DNA from: Epiperipatus broadwayi
Lineage: Eukaryota > Onychophora > Udeonychophora > Euonychophora > Peripatidae
Length of the DNA stretch: 64,000 nt
Direction: 5' to 3'
NCBI GenBank assembly: GCA_028023455.1
Contig: JAQFVV010006840.1
Coordinates: 69,716-133,715, forward strand
Each line of letters starts with the position of its first letter. Positions within the stretch are counted from its first letter, which is position 1. The notes beneath the pieces were generated by a model. It worked only from the letters and a program-made list of their open reading frames with translations. It had not been told where the DNA came from and made no database searches. Positions 59,770 through 64,000 of the stretch are shown in pieces. The position numbers were made by a program, and so were the translations under genes.

Positions 59770-62546
59770 ATAAGAATAAGTTAGAATATAAAAGAGTAGT
59801 TAAAGAAACCATGAAAGAGTTGGTTGGGGATGAATATAATGACAGGAGTGGTGAAATAGAAAAAGTGGCAAATAGGGTTTTAGGTGAAAATATTCAGGAA
59901 AATAAAAGTAATAGAAAAGTAAGAGTTAGTAAAAGTGTACAAGATAAGAAAAAACATGCAGAGAATATAAGTGTGCTGTTAAGAATAAGGAAAGTGAAAA
60001 AGATGTTAATGTTAAATGGGAAAAGTATTTTTAAAAAAAGAAGTTGGCCAAAATAGATCATTATAGAGAAAGGACAAAATTAAATAGTAAACTGTTGGAG
60101 AATATAAATAAAAGTGGAAGAAATGGGAGTAACAAATTTTGAAAATACATTAAAAGAAGGAATGTAGATGAGAGAGAAATAGTATTACTAGAAGATGAGA
60201 GAATAGAGAGTAGCTCTAGAGAAGAATTAGAGATAATCTTAAATAATTATGTTATAGATATAGAAAAGATGCTAGATGTGAAGGACAGAGTAATAACAAA
60301 CATGAAAGCATATAGTAATGGAAATATTAGGTTTACAGAAAATGAACTGAATAAGGCAGGAAAGAAATTGAAAAGTGGAAAGACAAGAGGTTTAGATAGA
60401 TGGGCAGCAGAAATGATGATGAATTTAAGATATAGGGCAAAATTAAATCTATTATCCTGTTTTAATAAGATTACACAGAAGAGAGATATTCCAGATAGTT
60501 GGAGGAACACAAGAGTAAAGCTACTATTTAAAGGAAAGGGTAAGAGTCATAGAAAGTTAAGTAATTATAGACTGATAGTGGGAATGACATTGTAGTATAA
60601 AGTTTTCCCATATATGGTGGCTGGAAAGGTCGCAAAATGGATGGAAGAAAATAATATAGTGGGAAAAATGCAAGGAGATTTTTAATCAGATAGGCATATA
60701 GGAGATAGTTTATTTGAAGTTACACAACTTATATATTTGAATAGAAATGCAGGCAGAGCTATATATGGTTTTTATAAATAAGCAAACAGTTTATACTTTG
60801 TGGCTAATTATGAATCAAAATATATAAAATGTGCTAACACACACAAGAATTTAATGAATAGATATTAAAATAAAATAATAATAATATATATTTTCTTTAT
60901 TTGTTTTTAGCTTTGTGTGCTTAAGTGTGTTAGTGCATTCTATATATTTTTATAAATATAGAGAAAACATATGACAGAGTAAATAGAAATAGATTATGGG
61001 TAAGTTTAGTAAATTTGGGAATGAATGGACCTTTAGTGAATCTTATTAAAAAATTGTACAAAAATAATTTCTATACATATCAGTTAGGGAATATAGAATC
61101 AGTTAAAGTTAAAAATGGGATGGGACTAAGGCAAGGATGCCATATGCCACCTATTTTGTTTTTGTTGTATTTGAGAGAAATGGAGAGAGAGCAACGAAAG
61201 ACTAGGAAGAGGGGTAGAGATACCATTAATAGGTGACAAGAGAGTATATACATTATCAGGTTTTTACTTGTGGATGATGTCTTTTTGTGCACAGAAATAA
61301 GAGAAAACATGGAAGTTATGCTGAGGACATTTGCAAGGGTGAGTAAAGAGATGGGGATTATATTTAGTGAAGAAAAAATCAAAAAAATAATGATTAATAC
61401 TGGAGAAAGAGGAGAAAGATTTTTTATTGGAGGATTTAAGTTAAGTGTGATGAATAAGTATAACTATATGTGAATTGTCTTAAGTAATCAGAGAAATTGC
61501 TTGGATGAATGGCAGAAAAAAATAATAAATGAAGCAAATAAAATAAATGGACTTATAAAAAAAGTTAAATGTTTTCATATAATAAATATGATGTAGCTAG
61601 AATTGTATGGAAGAGAGTAGCTGTAGCTGGGTTAATATATGATAATGATGCATTATGTGTAAGTAAGGAGGTGTTACATTACTTAGAAAAAGTACAAAGA
61701 GAAGTGGAAAGGCATGCATTAGATGCAATGTGTGGATGGGCAAAGGAGGCAATTTAAGAAGATATAGGATGTCAAGTTTTATATGAGATATGCAAAAAGC
61801 AAAATAAAAATGTTCAGTAGATTGCAGTATATAGGTAATAAGAGAATAGCCAAAATAGTATTTAATTGGGTTATGAGTAAAGGGCAGGTAACAAGATGGG
61901 TGAGAAAGAATGATACAGTATGCAGAAGATTTGAATAAAAAAATTATGTCAGTATACTTATGTAAAAGGTGGGGTGATTGTGTTAGAAGAATTGTTGAGT
62001 GTAATAGTCACAAGTATGAAATAGAAGAATAGATGCATTACAAAAAATAGGGAGTTGGTGAGATGGAGAACTAGTATGGAGATATAGAAGTAAACAGAAT
62101 ATTGGGTGCAAGTTAATTTATATAATAGTAAGAAAAATAGTTTACTGTTTAACACTCAAATATGATTTTATCAACAAGGGAATGTACACATAAATGGAAA
62201 ACTGTGGGTGATTTAGTGTGCAAGTTGTGTATAAAGGCATATAAAATATTAGGTACATATTAATTGAATGTAAATGCTTGCAAATAGAAAGGGTACAAAT
62301 AATAAAGTTGTAGGAAAATAAATATAAACAAAGTGATTATACAGAAAGTGGGTTCTTTATTGTTATGCTGGGTTTGGAAAAAAATATAGAAGATCTAGAT
62401 ATAAAGGCCATAGAGTGAACAAAGATAATGTTATGGAAACGGGATAGAGCAGGATAGAGAAGAATATGGGAAAAACTTAGTATGGGGAATGTAAAGGGGG
62501 GTAGAGTGGCTAATAGATTTTTCTAGGTATAGTTGCTGAGAGCTTT
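59770..62546 (+). pseudogene. Third LINE family, copy 3: longer broken copy
   Basis: Starts directly behind the CATCA tail of copy 2. In order: a Lys-rich linker (open frame 59811-60056), RT finger region (GKTRGLDRWAAEMM, then KLLFKGKGKSHRKLSNYRLI, matching the N-Y-R-P motif with Leu for Pro), motif A split by a 166-bp insertion at 60781-60946 with Asp changed to Asn, motif B (GLRQGCHMPPILFLLYL), motif C with VDD (LLVDDVFLCTEI), then the same C-terminal region as copy 1, much decayed (61569-62540). The endonuclease is absent. Many stops are present. It is older than copies 1 and 2 judging by its decay. Confidence 0.75.
60781..60946. mobile_element. Short insertion in LINE copy 3, 12-bp target-site duplication
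   Basis: TTTTTATAAATA at 60769-60780 recurs at 60947-60958. Removing one copy plus the intervening 166 bp restores the RT frame through motif A. Inside, ATATAAAATGTGCTAACACAC is complemented with two mismatches by GTGTGTTAGTGCATTCTATA at the right end. No coding capacity. It could be a small SINE or MITE-like element of unknown family. Confidence 0.65.
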
Positions 62547-62696
62547 GTCAATATACTTGTATAAAAGATGGGATGGTTGTGTTAGAATTTTTGAGTGTTT
62601 ATAGTGGCAAAGAATGGGATAGAAGAATAGATGCATTAATAAAAATAGGGATTATAGCAATGGAGAACTAGTATGGAGAGTAAAAAAAAGTTTATA
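62547..62696 (+). pseudogene. Third LINE family, fragment 4
   Basis: TCAATATACTTGTATAAAAG onward repeats the middle C-terminal region of copy 3 (compare 61952-62100): GGATGGTTGTGTTAGAATTTTTG, AAGAATAGATGCATTA, GGAGAACTAGTATGGAGA. A further truncated piece of the same family in the same orientation, or an internal duplication of copy 3. Confidence 0.6.
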
Positions 62697-64000
62697 TATA
62701 TATTCCAACCTTGCTCTCATGCATCCTCACTTCCAGATAATATATGATATAAAATAAAACGGGTTCTATCTCAGTTAATAATTAATAACTAAAATATTCA
62801 GCATTAAAATTAAAATATTTCACTAGCTCAAATTTAAAATACGAATAAGGTTCAGTTTATAAAAATAAATTAAATAAATATTTAATATTTTCATGAGACT
62901 TGAAGTGAAAATACAGGTGATAAGATAGATTACATTGAGCCAATATCCACAGGATACTACCACAATGGCATAAAAACACTATCCCCCTTTATTACTATTT
63001 TAAATAACAAACTCATAGTATTCTTACGACTTTAATAACTTCTACTCACTAAGATTAAACTAATAATTAAATCTTAATCTTCTACTTAATAATAATCTAG
63101 CTCCATAAAACAATCTCAGGTTCAAAAATTATATTCTAAGTTAATTTAAAATATGGTAGTAAAATATGAGAAAGGATTTTATGTCATAATCTACTACACT
63201 GAAACTAATAATAATAAATAACAGTAACAATATTCTTCATTGTTTAACTAATTCTGTATATCTTTTCTTTTTACTATAATTTTATTACCATAATAAAATA
63301 ATAAAATAATTTTATATAATCTTTTATCTTCATGAATATAATAAATAAATACGTGGTAGCATATGATAATCTGATAAACAAAATGTGTGTGGCAACTGAT
63401 AGCATATAATTTAATATAATATTGTGATAACTGATTTATGACCAATAAAACAATGTAAGATTATAATTATTTAATTAAATGAATACCAATAAAATATTTA
63501 AAATTCTTAAAATAATTCTCTATTTATCTTTTGTGCAAAATTATATATTTGTTTCGATTATTATGCATATATCGTGTTTTCATGCAGCGATGTGGAGAAA
63601 TAAATAACTCAGACACAAAATTTTTGAAATAACAAAATTTAACAAAGTTTATTACTAACAACAAATAAATAAACAATTTATTTACACTATTTACAGTGGA
63701 TATCCTTAATTTTTTTTACTTTACAGTTTGATCTACCGGGTTATAAAAAAAATAATTTATATTTCAATTATATCTTTATTTAGATTTAGGACAAAATTTT
63801 TAAAAAAAATGTTACTATTTGGTTTCTCATTATGGTTAACTTATTATAAATAAATTTATCTACTTTATTAGCAACAGCATTTTATCCTTAATATTATTAA
63901 ACTATCTTATTTTTTAAAAAAAAAATTCATACTTAGAAAACATTCTATAGAAAAAAAATTTTTATAATGAGTATGGATTTCTCAAAATATTAAAAAAAAA
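62697..64000. other. Non-coding AT-rich stretch
   Basis: No gene, repeat or RNA gene recognised. The sequence is extremely AT-rich at the end of the window. Confidence 0.4.

Overview
This window is an AT-rich piece of a metazoan nuclear genome, probably invertebrate. It has no compact or operonic coding, long non-coding stretches, tRNA-derived SINE heads, several non-LTR retrotransposon lineages, a Penelope-like fragment, a near-intact Ty3/Gypsy element and many palindromic (foldback) repeats. I cannot name the phylum from sequence alone. Nearly all coding capacity is retroelement-derived. Three short GC-richer open segments on the + strand (about 7542-7716, 13742-13958 and 17249-17610) have splice-site-like edges and mutually compatible phases. 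They are my only candidates for a host gene.

Layout. 0-40 kb: AT-rich sequence with foldback repeats, microsatellites, two tRNA-derived SINE heads and decayed retroelement pieces: an RTE copy with an internal deletion at 4.45-5.46 kb, minus-strand reverse transcriptase (RT) remains at 16.9 kb, a possible RT scrap at 18.4 kb, a Penelope-type GIY-YIG C-terminus at 23.3-23.6 kb with inverted 3' tails, a possible RT scrap at 30.1 kb, and an RTE 3' end at 34.4 kb. 40.4-47.2 kb: an RTE-clade element split by a complete-looking second LINE (42180-46080), with a 10-bp target-site duplication. 47.2-58.1 kb: a Ty3/Gypsy element with about 2.1-kb near-identical LTRs, an intact gag (698 codons) and an intact pol (about 1080 codons, protease-RT-RNase H-integrase), inserted in a TA microsatellite. 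58.4-62.7 kb: a head-to-tail string of truncated copies of a third LINE family, joined at CATCA-type 3' tails. 62.7-64 kb: nothing recognised.

The most interesting signal is a set of hammerhead-ribozyme-like motifs (CUGAUGA ... GAAA ... NUH order, with long complementary stem I arms) inside the repeats at 0.57-0.86, 3.97-4.22, 14.1-15.1, 19.4-19.9, 29.4-29.9 and 32.1-32.7 kb. The stem I sequence differs between the families while pairing is kept. At 14.1-15.1 kb two copies lie in direct tandem with predicted cleavage sites 413 nt apart, the layout expected of retrozymes (non-autonomous circular-RNA retroelements). At 19.4, 29.4 and 32.1 kb each arm of one large palindrome carries a ribozyme motif, an arrangement I do not recognise as a described element type. 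The RTE, Penelope-like and Gypsy elements are possible sources of the mobilising enzymes, but that link is inference.
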